Assembly: GCA_947624195.1 (NCBI GenBank)
Contig: CANQJH010000014.1
Location: forward strand, 1-40,447
DNA length: 40,447 nucleotides
Source of the DNA: an uncultured Clostridia bacterium
Lineage (GTDB): Bacteria > Bacillota > Clostridia > TANB77 > CAG-508
Reading direction: 5' to 3'
The notes beneath the pieces were generated by a model. It saw only the letters and a list, made by a program, of their open reading frames with translations. It did not search any database and was not told the origin of the DNA. Shown here in pieces: positions 5,446 through 13,534 of this stretch (position 1 is its first letter; every line of letters starts with the position of its first letter). Made by a program: the position numbers and the translations under genes.

Positions 5446-6851
5446 TGCAAAAGTACGTACGACCTAAACATTTTTACTATCCTGACAAGAAAAGACAAAC
5501 GGTAGACAATAGTTTAACTTCCGCTATGGGATTAGACCATTTAACGGAAGCTATGATTCCTTTTGAACTCTTTAAGAATGCTACACCGCAAATTATATCT
5601 TATAACTGGGTACAATTAGCAGAAATTTATAAAAACAACGGATTTATTAAACTTGCCGTTGATTTGCCTGTTTCTGATTGTTTCCGCAATGGTGGGTATG
5701 AATTTGACAGTAATACACTTGAAGCAGAGGAACTACAAGAACTTAACGATATTGTACACAATAAAGATGATGAAAAAATAAAACAATGTATGCGGTGGAG
5801 TAGGCTATATGGAGGTGGTTCATTAGTTATTAACTCTAATCAAAAACCCGAAGTTCCATTAAATACAAATGCTTTATATCAGGCTGATTTTGACTTTTTG
5901 GCTTGTGATAGGTGGCAATGTTTCCCGTTAAGTTCAAGTTTATATAATGCAGAACAATTCTGTTTGGTTGATTTAGAAACACAGAATAAAGATGATATTA
6001 TAACTTTTGATAAATCAAGAATAAAAACTTTTGTAGGTGAAGTTCAACCATACTTTTTAAGAAACCAGTTACAAGGCTGGGGTTTATCTATTCTTGAACA
6101 GATTATTCCGCAATTAAACCAATATTTAAAAGCTAATAGCGTTATATTAGAACTATTAGATGAAGCAAAGATTGATATTTTAAAGATATTTGGTTTAGCA
6201 AATACCTTGGCGTCCGCAGGCGGTTCAGAAGCAATCAGAAAACGTGTTGAAATATTTGCTAAGCAAAAGAACTTTAAAAATGTAGGCGCAATGGACGCAC
6301 AAGATGATTATGTACAAAAAACTATGTCTTTTGGGGGATTAAATGAAATACTTGAAAAGATATTTCTTTTAATATGTTCATCTTTACGTATACCATATTC
6401 AAAAGTCTTTGGCAGAGGTGCAAGCGGTTTTTCAAGCGGTGAGGATGACCTCGAAAATTATAATGCAATGATAATGTCCGATTTAAGAAAACCAGCAGAG
6501 GATTTAATAAAGTGGGTTGGTGAAATAAGATGTTACCAGTTATTTGGCAGAAAAGTTGATGATTTAATAATTAAGTGGAAACCGTTAAGGGTTTTATCGG
6601 AGAAAGAACAACAAGAAGTTACTACAAGTAAAATTAATTCTTATGTTCAATTATTCAATATTGGGGTTTTGAATCGCAAACAGATAGCCGAGCAATTGAA
6701 TAAAGATAATATTATTTTATTCTCAAGTGAAGAATTGGCAGAGCTTGAAAACGATATGGATATGTCCGATATTGAAACGGAAGAACAGGAACAAAACTTA
6801 CAAGCTAATCAAGATAATAAATTTAACTTAGCTAATTTATTTAAGCGATAA
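5445..6851 (+). CDS. Portal protein (DUF1073-like)
   Basis: A 468-aa protein directly after terL (overlap of one base). DUF1073 portal features: early N-S-L-T-S-A-M-G-L-D, then I-I-S-Y-N-W-V-Q-L-A-E-I-Y-K-N-N-G and the R-W-S-R-L-Y-G-G-G-S-L-V-I segment near residue 112-124, and a C-terminal acidic tail. The portal forms the dodecameric DNA gate at one head vertex, docking the terminase and later the neck. Length is normal for the family. Position between terL and the MuF gene supports the call. Confidence 0.88.
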   Translation: MQKYVRPKHFYYPDKKRQTVDNSLTSAMGLDHLTEAMIPFELFKNATPQIISYNWVQLAEIYKNNGFIKLAVDLPVSDCFRNGGYEFDSNTLEAEELQELNDIVHNKDDEKIKQCMRWSRLYGGGSLVINSNQKPEVPLNTNALYQADFDFLACDRWQCFPLSSSLYNAEQFCLVDLETQNKDDIITFDKSRIKTFVGEVQPYFLRNQLQGWGLSILEQIIPQLNQYLKANSVILELLDEAKIDILKIFGLANTLASAGGSEAIRKRVEIFAKQKNFKNVGAMDAQDDYVQKTMSFGGLNEILEKIFLLICSSLRIPYSKVFGRGASGFSSGEDDLENYNAMIMSDLRKPAEDLIKWVGEIRCYQLFGRKVDDLIIKWKPLRVLSEKEQQEVTTSKINSYVQLFNIGVLNRKQIAEQLNKDNIILFSSEELAELENDMDMSDIETEEQEQNLQANQDNKFNLANLFKR

Positions 6852-6853
6852 TT

Positions 6854-7873
6854 ATGGAAAAGTATTATCAATTAAGACCGATAAAATACAAAAAAGAATA
6901 TGAAGAAAAAATAGCTAAAAAAATAATTAAATGGTTATATGATTGTTTTTTTAAAGGTTGTTTTGATATTTTAAAAGATAATAACACGGTAGACAATAAT
7001 AATAATGTTATTATTGAAGCATTAAAAGCAGGTTCTATTTATTATCAAGATAACGGGTTTTATTCTAAAACTGGCAGATTCTCAAATAAGATAGCAAAAG
7101 AATTAGAGTTAATCGGGGCAAAATATTCAAAGTATAGAAAAGCATATATAATTGACTATAAAAAATTAAATGTAGAGATAACGTGGGCAATAGAAACACT
7201 TAGAGCAGAAACATTAACTAAGGCTGATTTAATCAAAACTTTTTTAACCACTCAATTAGGAAATTTAACAGAGCTTCAAAAGAAATTATTAATTAAAACC
7301 GCAGTTGAAGAAATAATGTTAGATTTACAAAAGAGGGTATTTAAAACACTTGAAGAAAAAAATATTCCTGTAATAGCTCCGAAGTTAACCGATTTTAGAG
7401 CAAATGAAATAGCACAAAACTATACCGAAAATCTTGATTACTGGATAAAAAACTGGTGTGAAACTGATATTGTTGAAATGCGTCAAGTAGTCGGACAAAT
7501 GGCAATCGACGGTAAAAGCACTAAAACCATTGCAGAATTTATAGAAAATCGGTACGGTGTTAATAAAAGAAAAGCATTATTCTTAGCACGTAACGAAACA
7601 TCATTAGCCACTACATCATATTTAGAGGCTACATATAAAGAGGAGGGATTTACCTCTTTTAAGTGGAATACAAATATGGACGGCAGGGAAAGAAAACTTC
7701 ATAAAGAATTAAACGGCAAAATATTTAGGTTTGATGACCCTCCTGTAATTTATAAAAATGAGAAAACAGGAGAAGAACAAAAAGGACTACCCGGACAGAC
7801 ATATAATTGTCGTTGTAGTTTTAGTCCAGTATTTGACACAGATTTTATTTTAAGCAGAAGAAAGAAGAAATAA
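6854..7873 (+). CDS. Minor head protein, SPP1 gp7/MuF-like
   Basis: A 339-aa protein following the portal. The last third holds the MuF/SPP1 gp7 signature: A-R-N-E-T-S near residue 248, F-K-W-N-T-N-M-D-G-R-E-R-K-L-H, and the closing G-Q-T-Y-N-C-R-C motif. The N-terminal part is helical and variable. Family members sit inside the procapsid near the portal and help head assembly or enter with the DNA. The stop overlaps the next start by one base. Confidence 0.88.
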   Translation: MEKYYQLRPIKYKKEYEEKIAKKIIKWLYDCFFKGCFDILKDNNTVDNNNNVIIEALKAGSIYYQDNGFYSKTGRFSNKIAKELELIGAKYSKYRKAYIIDYKKLNVEITWAIETLRAETLTKADLIKTFLTTQLGNLTELQKKLLIKTAVEEIMLDLQKRVFKTLEEKNIPVIAPKLTDFRANEIAQNYTENLDYWIKNWCETDIVEMRQVVGQMAIDGKSTKTIAEFIENRYGVNKRKALFLARNETSLATTSYLEATYKEEGFTSFKWNTNMDGRERKLHKELNGKIFRFDDPPVIYKNEKTGEEQKGLPGQTYNCRCSFSPVFDTDFILSRRKKK

Positions 7874-9795
7874 TGTTATTAGCTGATATTATCAATAAAG
7901 ATAACAAAGTAAGTAATTCAGTTCAATTTGTTACTAATAGCCTTATTCAACTGGGTGATGATATAGAAACAGAAACCAACGGCAAAGGCAGAAAATTTGT
8001 TTCACGCTTCATCGAGGCAGGTATTGCTCATTATAACGAGTTAGGCAATATACTAATAACAAAGGAAACCTTGGACAAATTTTTAAATACTATGGTAGGA
8101 TGTCCTTTAGTTATTCAGCATAAAGAAATAACAGATAAAAACGTAGACAAAGAGCGAGTAGGTGTTATATCTGATGTTTGGTATAATGATAAAGACGGCT
8201 GGTTTTATTGTAGCGGTGTAATATGGGATAAAAAAGCTATTGATTTGATAAAAAATCATAACTGGAATGTATCCTGTACTTATGAATATGTATCAGACTT
8301 TACCCCACGTGATTATAACGGGGGCAAAATTGATATGGAATTTACGGACGGTAAGTTTTTATATTTAGCACTTGTCGATAATCCAAGATATACGGGGGCT
8401 AATATTGTGATTAATTCAAGAGATAATGTTAATAATGGTTTTATTACACTTGACGCAGGAACATCCGAGGAAAGAGTAATATGGATACCTGAAAATGTAC
8501 ACTGGGTACCGCCTAAAGAAAGAAATAGAGTAACCGAAATTACAAAAAATTACAAAGAGGGTGAAGCTACTAAATTTGATTTTAGCCATACAAGAATTAA
8601 ACCTACTGATAGTCAAATTAATTTGTTAAAAGATACCGTAAAAGATATACAAAATAGATTTAAGTTTAAAGGGCTTGCGCAAGTTGAAATTACATCATCA
8701 TTAAATAGCGGTTCTTTTGGCGTTTGTTTTGCAGGCAAAAAATCAAGCTTGGTAAGCTTAGCACCTTCTTTATTCAAAGAAAACGGGAAAGAACAATATA
8801 AAAAATCAGTTGAAAGTGGCTGGTTGGCTAAGGCTTCAGAGGATTGTATTAAATCGGTATTAGTTCACGAAATAGGACATTCAATTACTTGTAATTCGAA
8901 TAATAAAGAATTTTGGAGTGAAATTGAAAATTTAAAAAGCCAATATAATAAAGAAGTTAAGCCAAACGATATAAAAAATGCTGATTTTATTTCAAAATAT
9001 GCAAGAGAAAATAAAGATGAATTTGTCGCAGAAGCATTCTGTCAAGGAATGCTAAGTAAAAAATACGGGAAATTTACTCAAAAAGTTATGGATTTAATGG
9101 ACAAACATTTTAGCAAAGCTTATCAAACAAAATTAGCGCTAAATGCTAAAGATGATGAAGAAAACAATAACGAAATGTGGATTGAGGGCTATGGTTTTGG
9201 CTATCCGATAGATGAAGAAGAGTACAAAAAAGCAAAAGAAGAACTGGAAAAATTAAGAAAAAAAGAAGAAAAACAAGTTAATAACTCAAACAGAAAGGAT
9301 AATTTAATTATGGCAGTTATGGATGAACTAAAAGATTTTATTGTAAAAGTCGTAAATAACGAATGCGACAAAAAAGTAAAAAATGAAGATGTTGACAAAA
9401 GAGAATTGCTAAGAGAAGTAGACGCAATAGCAATGAAACCCGCTTCTGAATTCAAAGGCGGTGAAGAAGAAAAATTTAGAACTCTAACTAAAAAACTTGA
9501 AGAACTCGGCTACAATAAGTCTTTAGCGGGCACTTCCGACAATGAAGATGAAGAAGAAAAAGAAGAAGATAAAAAAGCCGAAAATAACAAAAAATGCAAA
9601 AATGAAGACGACGAAGACAAAGAAGAATATGAAAAAGCAAAAGAAATTGCAGACAATAAAAAAGTTAATAATTCTTTGAGTGATGAAACTGTTAAACATA
9701 TTGCCGATATGATTATGGGCGGTAAGAAGATAGATGAAAACATATCTTTATATACTTCTCAAGAAGAAAGATTAAAACTGGGTGAAAATTACTAA
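7873..9795 (+). CDS. DUF2213 head protease-like / metallopeptidase / scaffold fusion
   Basis: A 640-aa three-part protein. Residues about 1-185 match DUF2213, often the head-maturation protease next to MuF genes (V-G-C-P-L-V-I-Q-H-K near 76; W-N-V-S-C-T-Y-E-Y; A-L-V-D-N-P-R-Y). Residues about 195-425 form a separate zincin-like domain with H332-E-I-G-H336 and a downstream K-D-E-F-V-A-E387-A-F that can supply the third zinc ligand. Residues about 430-640 are acidic, lysine-rich coiled coil typical of scaffolds. An internal start at 9310 probably makes that part separately. The inserted zincin is unusual in this family; it could process head proteins or be injected. Confidence 0.8.
   Translation: MLLADIINKDNKVSNSVQFVTNSLIQLGDDIETETNGKGRKFVSRFIEAGIAHYNELGNILITKETLDKFLNTMVGCPLVIQHKEITDKNVDKERVGVISDVWYNDKDGWFYCSGVIWDKKAIDLIKNHNWNVSCTYEYVSDFTPRDYNGGKIDMEFTDGKFLYLALVDNPRYTGANIVINSRDNVNNGFITLDAGTSEERVIWIPENVHWVPPKERNRVTEITKNYKEGEATKFDFSHTRIKPTDSQINLLKDTVKDIQNRFKFKGLAQVEITSSLNSGSFGVCFAGKKSSLVSLAPSLFKENGKEQYKKSVESGWLAKASEDCIKSVLVHEIGHSITCNSNNKEFWSEIENLKSQYNKEVKPNDIKNADFISKYARENKDEFVAEAFCQGMLSKKYGKFTQKVMDLMDKHFSKAYQTKLALNAKDDEENNNEMWIEGYGFGYPIDEEEYKKAKEELEKLRKKEEKQVNNSNRKDNLIMAVMDELKDFIVKVVNNECDKKVKNEDVDKRELLREVDAIAMKPASEFKGGEEEKFRTLTKKLEELGYNKSLAGTSDNEDEEEKEEDKKAENNKKCKNEDDEDKEEYEKAKEIADNKKVNNSLSDETVKHIADMIMGGKKIDENISLYTSQEERLKLGENY
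9310..9795 (+). CDS. Probable internal-start scaffold protein
   Basis: In-frame ATG 9310 (Met480 of the fusion) would give a 161-aa acidic scaffold. It is preceded by AGAAAGGATAATTTAATT, which differs at one position from the leader of the major capsid gene (AGAAAGGATAATTTTATT, ahead of 10326); a similar AGAAAGGATAA leader precedes the tube gene at 16729. The downstream residues (M-A-V-M-D-E-L-K-D-F-I) read like a natural N-terminus. A scaffold nested in frame in the protease gene is well known (lambda C/Nu3). Strongly suggested, not proven. Confidence 0.65.
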   Translation: MAVMDELKDFIVKVVNNECDKKVKNEDVDKRELLREVDAIAMKPASEFKGGEEEKFRTLTKKLEELGYNKSLAGTSDNEDEEEKEEDKKAENNKKCKNEDDEDKEEYEKAKEIADNKKVNNSLSDETVKHIADMIMGGKKIDENISLYTSQEERLKLGENY

Positions 9796-9817
9796 TAATT
9801 AAAAAGGAGATTCAAAT

Positions 9818-10306
9818 ATGACACAAGCTTTTAACACGGTACAAGCAACCATAACACCTAAAAAAGGTTCTTATGCGTTAATACCTAACATACCACACGG
9901 ACACGATTATATTTTTTATTCCGCACAAAATACAGATGTAGCTAACTTTGGTGATTTTGTTAAACTTTCAACAACTTCTACCAATGTTAATGACCCTGTT
10001 GTTGAAGCGTGCGCATTGACAGATGTTCCGTTTGGAATGGTAGTTTATAATGTTAGAGTTGCTAATTATGCAGTAGGTGATAAAGTTGCACTTGCTCAAT
10101 CAGGCGACCAAGTTTGGTTAGTTGCTAACGCAGCTATTACAGTTGGTAAAAAATTACAAATGGCGGAAGGCGGTTATGTTGACGCTACCGAAACAGAGAA
10201 TAACGCATTTATAGGCTATGCTTTAACTAATGCAACCGCTCAAGGCGATATGGTAAAAGTTCAACTTGATTTTAACTTAGGAACACAGGCAGCAGCTGCT
10301 GAATAA
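9818..10306 (+). CDS. Head decoration/stabilising protein
   Basis: A 162-aa protein with SD AAAAAGGAG, between the scaffold and major capsid genes. A beta-rich sequence with V-A-N-F-G-D-F-V-K-L, A-L-T-D-V-P-F-G-M-V-V-Y and Y-A-V-G-D-K-V-A-L-A matches the style of DUF2190-like capsid decoration proteins (a jelly-roll-like beta barrel). These bind capsid surface and stabilise it after expansion. An alanine-rich C-terminus ends the protein. No cysteine-based or enzymatic motif beyond this. The role is inferred from fold-like sequence and position. Confidence 0.65.
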   Translation: MTQAFNTVQATITPKKGSYALIPNIPHGHDYIFYSAQNTDVANFGDFVKLSTTSTNVNDPVVEACALTDVPFGMVVYNVRVANYAVGDKVALAQSGDQVWLVANAAITVGKKLQMAEGGYVDATETENNAFIGYALTNATAQGDMVKVQLDFNLGTQAAAAE

Positions 10307-10325
10307 CAGAAAGGATAATTTTATT

Positions 10326-11363
10326 ATGGATAAAATCGGAATATATTCAAAGTCTGATTATGAAAGACTTACACTTAATCACTTAATACAGGCAAGAAAT
10401 TTACAAGTGGTTAATAATGCAAGTGGCATAGGTGCTACAACTGGTTTACAACAGATTACAACTACTTTAACTCAATTAATATCAGGTATTATTGAAACAA
10501 AATACTATGAATTAAGCGGACAAAAATTATCTGATTTTGCACAAATTGATGTAGGAACTGGCGCTTATGCTTCAAACTTATTACAATACGCAGTTAATTA
10601 TGTAGGTAATGTAGGTGATGGTTGGATAGAACCTACCGCAGACGGAATTGCTAAAGATAGTAATTCATCTATTGAAATTGGTTCAGTATCTTTGAAAAAC
10701 CATTTCTGGAGAAAAAATTATTCAGTTACTAACGAACTTGTTAATATGGCAAGAGTTAATGCTGAAACATTCTCTATAATCGAAACTAAAGAACGCTCAA
10801 GAAAGAAACAATATGACTTTGCAATAAGAGACGCATTTTTCTTTGGTTTTGGCGACGGTACCGCAGGGTTATTAAATCAACCTAACGTTACAGTTAATAC
10901 AACTTTAATGACTGCTCCTTTAGCTACAATGACAGATGCACAATTTAATACATTCTTAGCATCAGTTGGTAGCGTATACGGTCAAAACTCATTATATACA
11001 ATCAACTTTAACCGCTTATTAATTCCTACATCTGATTTCTTGAGTTTAGGACAACCTTATGGTCAATACGGTTTAACAAGACTTCAAGTATTAGAAGACG
11101 CATTTAAACGTATTACCGCTCCTGATTTCAAAATTGTTCATTGTGTATATTGTGATAATGCTAACCAAGCAGGTAATAATAAACGTTATGTATTCTACAA
11201 CACTGACGTTGATAATTTATGTGCTTATATGCCAGTACCTTATACACCAATGCCGTTATTCCCAGTAGGTTCATTAGATTTAGTATCTCAAGCACACGGT
11301 CAATTTATACCGCCGTACTTGAAACGTACTAACTCAATGTTATATGCTGATATTAAAAATTGA
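10326..11363 (+). CDS. Major capsid protein (DUF2184-like, HK97 fold)
   Basis: A 345-aa protein with leader AGAAAGGATAATTTTATT. DUF2184-type features: I-E-I-G-S-V-S-L-K-N-H-F-W-R-K-N-Y (about 117-133), A-F-F-F-G-F-G-D-G-T-A-G-L-L-N-Q-P-N (about 171-188), and a C-terminal P-V-P-Y-T-P-M-P-L-F-P-V and Q-A-H-G-Q-F-I-P-P-Y. It forms the shell. There is no long cleavable delta domain at the N-terminus, fitting use of a separate scaffold. Its stop is TGA, in frame with an open stretch leading directly into the next gene. Confidence 0.9.
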   Translation: MDKIGIYSKSDYERLTLNHLIQARNLQVVNNASGIGATTGLQQITTTLTQLISGIIETKYYELSGQKLSDFAQIDVGTGAYASNLLQYAVNYVGNVGDGWIEPTADGIAKDSNSSIEIGSVSLKNHFWRKNYSVTNELVNMARVNAETFSIIETKERSRKKQYDFAIRDAFFFGFGDGTAGLLNQPNVTVNTTLMTAPLATMTDAQFNTFLASVGSVYGQNSLYTINFNRLLIPTSDFLSLGQPYGQYGLTRLQVLEDAFKRITAPDFKIVHCVYCDNANQAGNNKRYVFYNTDVDNLCAYMPVPYTPMPLFPVGSLDLVSQAHGQFIPPYLKRTNSMLYADIKN

Positions 11364-11411
11364 AATGAAATAACCTTATATGAACCGAATACGGTTTTAC
11401 TCGGTAAGGAA

Positions 11412-11759
11412 GTGTCAGACCTTATTGGGAATGACATACAAGTATTATCTAACGGTAATGTATTAGGAACAATAAAATATGCTCAAAATTACAATGAATT
11501 TAATGAAAGTAATGTTAGTGAGCAATCAGGTTATTTTTTCCCTTTTGAGTTAGATAAAAAATACGAAGGACAGTCAATAACCGTAAAACGCATATCAGGT
11601 AATCCGCAAGGACAAGAAAAAACGGCAGAAGACATACAGTGGGTTTTAAGACTTACTGACGGTAAAGACACCGTTTATGAAATAAAGGCAGATGGTGAAC
11701 TTATAATGACATTGAATTTTCAAAATGCTACATTTATGAGTGAACCTATAAGCGACTAA
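11412..11759 (+). CDS. Small structural protein, 115 aa; possible capsid readthrough domain
   Basis: A beta-rich domain beginning S-D-L-I-G-N-D-I-Q-V-L-S-N-G-N-V-L-G-T-I-K-Y, with a later W-V-L-R-L-T-D-G-K-D. The only start is GTG 11412, and its AAGGA lies just one base upstream, a poor initiation arrangement. The frame is the same as the capsid gene and stays open from the capsid TGA (11361-11363) through this gene. So it may be made alone from GTG, or as a C-terminal extension of a minority of capsid subunits by UGA readthrough. Probably a head decoration or fitting protein. Confidence 0.6.
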   Translation: MSDLIGNDIQVLSNGNVLGTIKYAQNYNEFNESNVSEQSGYFFPFELDKKYEGQSITVKRISGNPQGQEKTAEDIQWVLRLTDGKDTVYEIKADGELIMTLNFQNATFMSEPISD

Positions 11760-11783
11760 TACTTAATTATAGAGGGGATTATT

Positions 11784-12050
11784 ATGAAATTAGAAAACAA
11801 AGCGCCTAGAAATTATATGGCTTATGATGTTGTATTAAAAGCTAATAGTATTCAAGACGTGACAAACAAACAAGCTATTGCAATTTTATTAAAGCAAGAA
11901 GGAGTAAGGGAATTTGTGGATGCTTCCGCTAAAAAAGAATTGGAAGATGAAAACGAAAAATTAAAAAAAGAACTTGCAAAATTGCAAAAATTAGAAGATA
12001 ATAAATCTAAGACAAAAATTAAATCCTTGAAAACCACCAAAATAAAATAA
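11784..12050 (+). CDS. Small coiled-coil head protein, 88 aa
   Basis: Starts at ATG 11784 after GAGGGGA. The N-terminal half (M-K-L-E-N-K-A-P-R-N-Y-M-A-Y-D-V-V) looks like a short beta domain; residues 50-78 are a heptad-like charged coiled coil (E-L-E-D-E-N-E-K-L-K-K-E-L-A-K-L). It ends in a lysine/threonine-rich basic tail. Genes in this place often encode minor head-to-neck parts. No family assigned. Two hairpins follow in the gap to 12132. Confidence 0.55.
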   Translation: MKLENKAPRNYMAYDVVLKANSIQDVTNKQAIAILLKQEGVREFVDASAKKELEDENEKLKKELAKLQKLEDNKSKTKIKSLKTTKIK

Positions 12051-12080
12051 ATATCATAATGCCTCCTGTTTTATGATATT
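12050..12080 (+). repeat. 10-bp inverted repeat after the capsid block
   Basis: AATATCATAA (12050-12059) pairs with TTATGATATT (12071-12080) around an 11-base loop containing CCTCCTG. It begins at the last base of the preceding stop codon. It may protect the 3' end of the head mRNA or be a processing site; there is no T-tract, so it is not an intrinsic terminator. Confidence 0.6.
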
Positions 12081-12092
12081 ATTGCAACTACA

Positions 12093-12120
12093 AGGGGGAA
12101 TTTATCCCCCTCTTTCCTTA
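12093..12120 (+). terminator. Intrinsic terminator, possibly partial
   Basis: A perfect 7-bp stem, AGGGGGA/TCCCCCT (12093-12099 with 12105-12111), has a 5-base loop and a pyrimidine-rich, T-interrupted tail (CTTTCCTT). It lies in the 81-bp gap after the head genes. A leaky terminator here would make head transcripts more abundant than neck and tail transcripts. Confidence 0.6.
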
Positions 12121-12131
12121 GAGATTAATTT

Positions 12132-12704
12132 ATGAAAAATATTATAGATATAGTAACGGTAGAAGATTTTAAAAACCAATTTCCTCGGTTTTCACCGCAA
12201 TATTTACCAATATGGCAACCTGAAACAGTATACTTTTTAGGACAAATTGTTTATTATGAAGAAAATAATATGTTCTATGAATGTATTGTTGAAAGCACAA
12301 ATAACAATCCGGTAATTCCGGATAGTTGGAAACCTATTAACCAAAGTGTATTAAACTTCACACAGGATAGCGATATTACAAACGCTTTTAATGAAGCGTG
12401 GGTTAATTTTAACCAAGGTTTATTTCCTGATGAAAAAACTGCTTTATTAGTTTTCCTTTATTTAACCGCTCATTATTTAACCGTTGATTTTAATAATGCT
12501 TTGGGAATAAATAACATAGGTATTCCGACATCAAAGAGTGTAGGAAGTGTATCACAGGGTTATACAATACCTCAATGGTTAGTTAATAACCCCGGACTTT
12601 CAATGTATGCCACAACGGGCTACGGTATAAAATACGCTTCATTAATTCAGCCTTATTTAGTAGGTAATATTTTTATAGTTAAAGGTAGGACTACTTTTGC
12701 TTAA
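12132..12704 (+). CDS. Neck/head-tail connector (DUF4054-like) with CBM-like insert
   Basis: A 190-aa protein. The frame I-V-T-V-E-D-F-K-N-Q-F-P-R-F, the central A-L-L-V-F-L-Y-L-T-A-H-Y-L and the late I-P-Q-W-L...Y-G-I-K-Y fit DUF4054-type head-tail connectors. Residues about 28-68 look inserted: W-Q-P-E-T-V-Y-F-L-G-Q-I-V-Y-Y...F-Y-E-C-I...W-K-P-I is the aromatic pattern of a type 5/12 carbohydrate-binding module. The insert could project from the neck. Connector role by position and sequence; sugar binding is inference. Confidence 0.7.
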   Translation: MKNIIDIVTVEDFKNQFPRFSPQYLPIWQPETVYFLGQIVYYEENNMFYECIVESTNNNPVIPDSWKPINQSVLNFTQDSDITNAFNEAWVNFNQGLFPDEKTALLVFLYLTAHYLTVDFNNALGINNIGIPTSKSVGSVSQGYTIPQWLVNNPGLSMYATTGYGIKYASLIQPYLVGNIFIVKGRTTFA

Positions 12705-13290
12705 TCCTGAAATAAACGCAAAAATAAGCTATGGCAATCTTAAAGAACTTATAAAAGAGATGTCAAGCGAATATAGTGTAAAGGTTGGTATTTTAGGGAG
12801 TAAAGGCGGTGAAGAAGTAAGCGACAATTTAGATATGGCAGGATTAGGGGCAGTACAAGAATTTGGCGCTACAATACCTGTTACATCTAAATTAAGAGCT
12901 TATTTTAGATATGCTTTCGGTATAAATTTAAAAAAAACAACAACTCATATTGTTATTCCGCCTCGTTCTTTTATTCGTAAACCTCTTGAAAGAAATTCAG
13001 AATTAAGGAAGAAAATAAAAGAAAAAACGCAGTATTATAGTAAAGCTGAAATAGATTTAGCAAAAGAATTTATAAGTGAACACGGTTCAAGCGGTTTATT
13101 AGAAGAATTAGCTTATGCAGTTGCTTTAAGCGCAGTAGAACAAATAAGAGAAAGTTTTGAAACGGGCGGTTTTGGAGAGTGGGCGCCTGATAGTCCTTTA
13201 ACAATAGAACAAAAAGGAAGCGCAATGCCTTTAGTTGATAAAGGCAGATTAGAATCTTCAATAACTTTTCAAATAGAGAAAAAAGGTTAA
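12697..13290 (+). CDS. Neck/tail-completion protein (virion morphogenesis, gp10-like)
   Basis: A 197-aa protein starting at TTG 12697, which overlaps the previous stop. It shows K-V-G-I-L-G-S-K-G-G near residue 29, G-A-V-Q-E-F-G-A-T-I-P, I-P-P-R-S-F-I-R-K-P-L and W-A-P-D-S-P-L-T...L-V-D-K-G-R-L-E-S-S-I, the standard set for phage virion morphogenesis/HK97 gp10-like proteins. These complete the neck between head and tail. The I-P-P-R-S-F motif makes the family call good. Confidence 0.8.
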   Translation: MLNPEINAKISYGNLKELIKEMSSEYSVKVGILGSKGGEEVSDNLDMAGLGAVQEFGATIPVTSKLRAYFRYAFGINLKKTTTHIVIPPRSFIRKPLERNSELRKKIKEKTQYYSKAEIDLAKEFISEHGSSGLLEELAYAVALSAVEQIRESFETGGFGEWAPDSPLTIEQKGSAMPLVDKGRLESSITFQIEKKG

Positions 13291-13293
13291 GAT

Positions 13294-13533
13294 ATGGCAA
13301 GAAAAACACTTAAAACAATAAAAAAAGAAAACGAAACTAAAATTAAGGTAGAATTACCGAAATTACCTGAACCGATTAAACCTAACAAGATTTTATGTTT
13401 TGAATGCAAATATTTTAATAAAATATGCACTCATAAAAGTAATCAGGTTATACAAATTGCTAAAAAAGTACATAAAATCAAATATGTAAATAACTATAAA
13501 AAATGTGTATGTGATTTTTTTGAAAAGGTTTAA
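13294..13533 (+). CDS. Small zinc-knuckle-like protein, 79 aa
   Basis: Begins M-A-R-K-T-L-K-T-I-K-K, with a basic, proline-rich first half and then cysteines in C-F-E-C-K-Y-F-N-K-I-C-T-H (residues about 35-47) and K-K-C-V-C-D-F-F near the end. The paired cysteines suggest a small zinc-binding fold. It lies between two neck genes with almost no gaps, so it probably contributes to virion assembly, but the role is unknown. Confidence 0.55.
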   Translation: MARKTLKTIKKENETKIKVELPKLPEPIKPNKILCFECKYFNKICTHKSNQVIQIAKKVHKIKYVNNYKKCVCDFFEKV

Positions 13534-13534
13534 A

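Noticed and set aside
12027-12057. Promoter before the neck genes
   Set aside because: TTGAAA and TATCAT are present but 19 bases apart, and the latter is within the inverted repeat; too weak to list.
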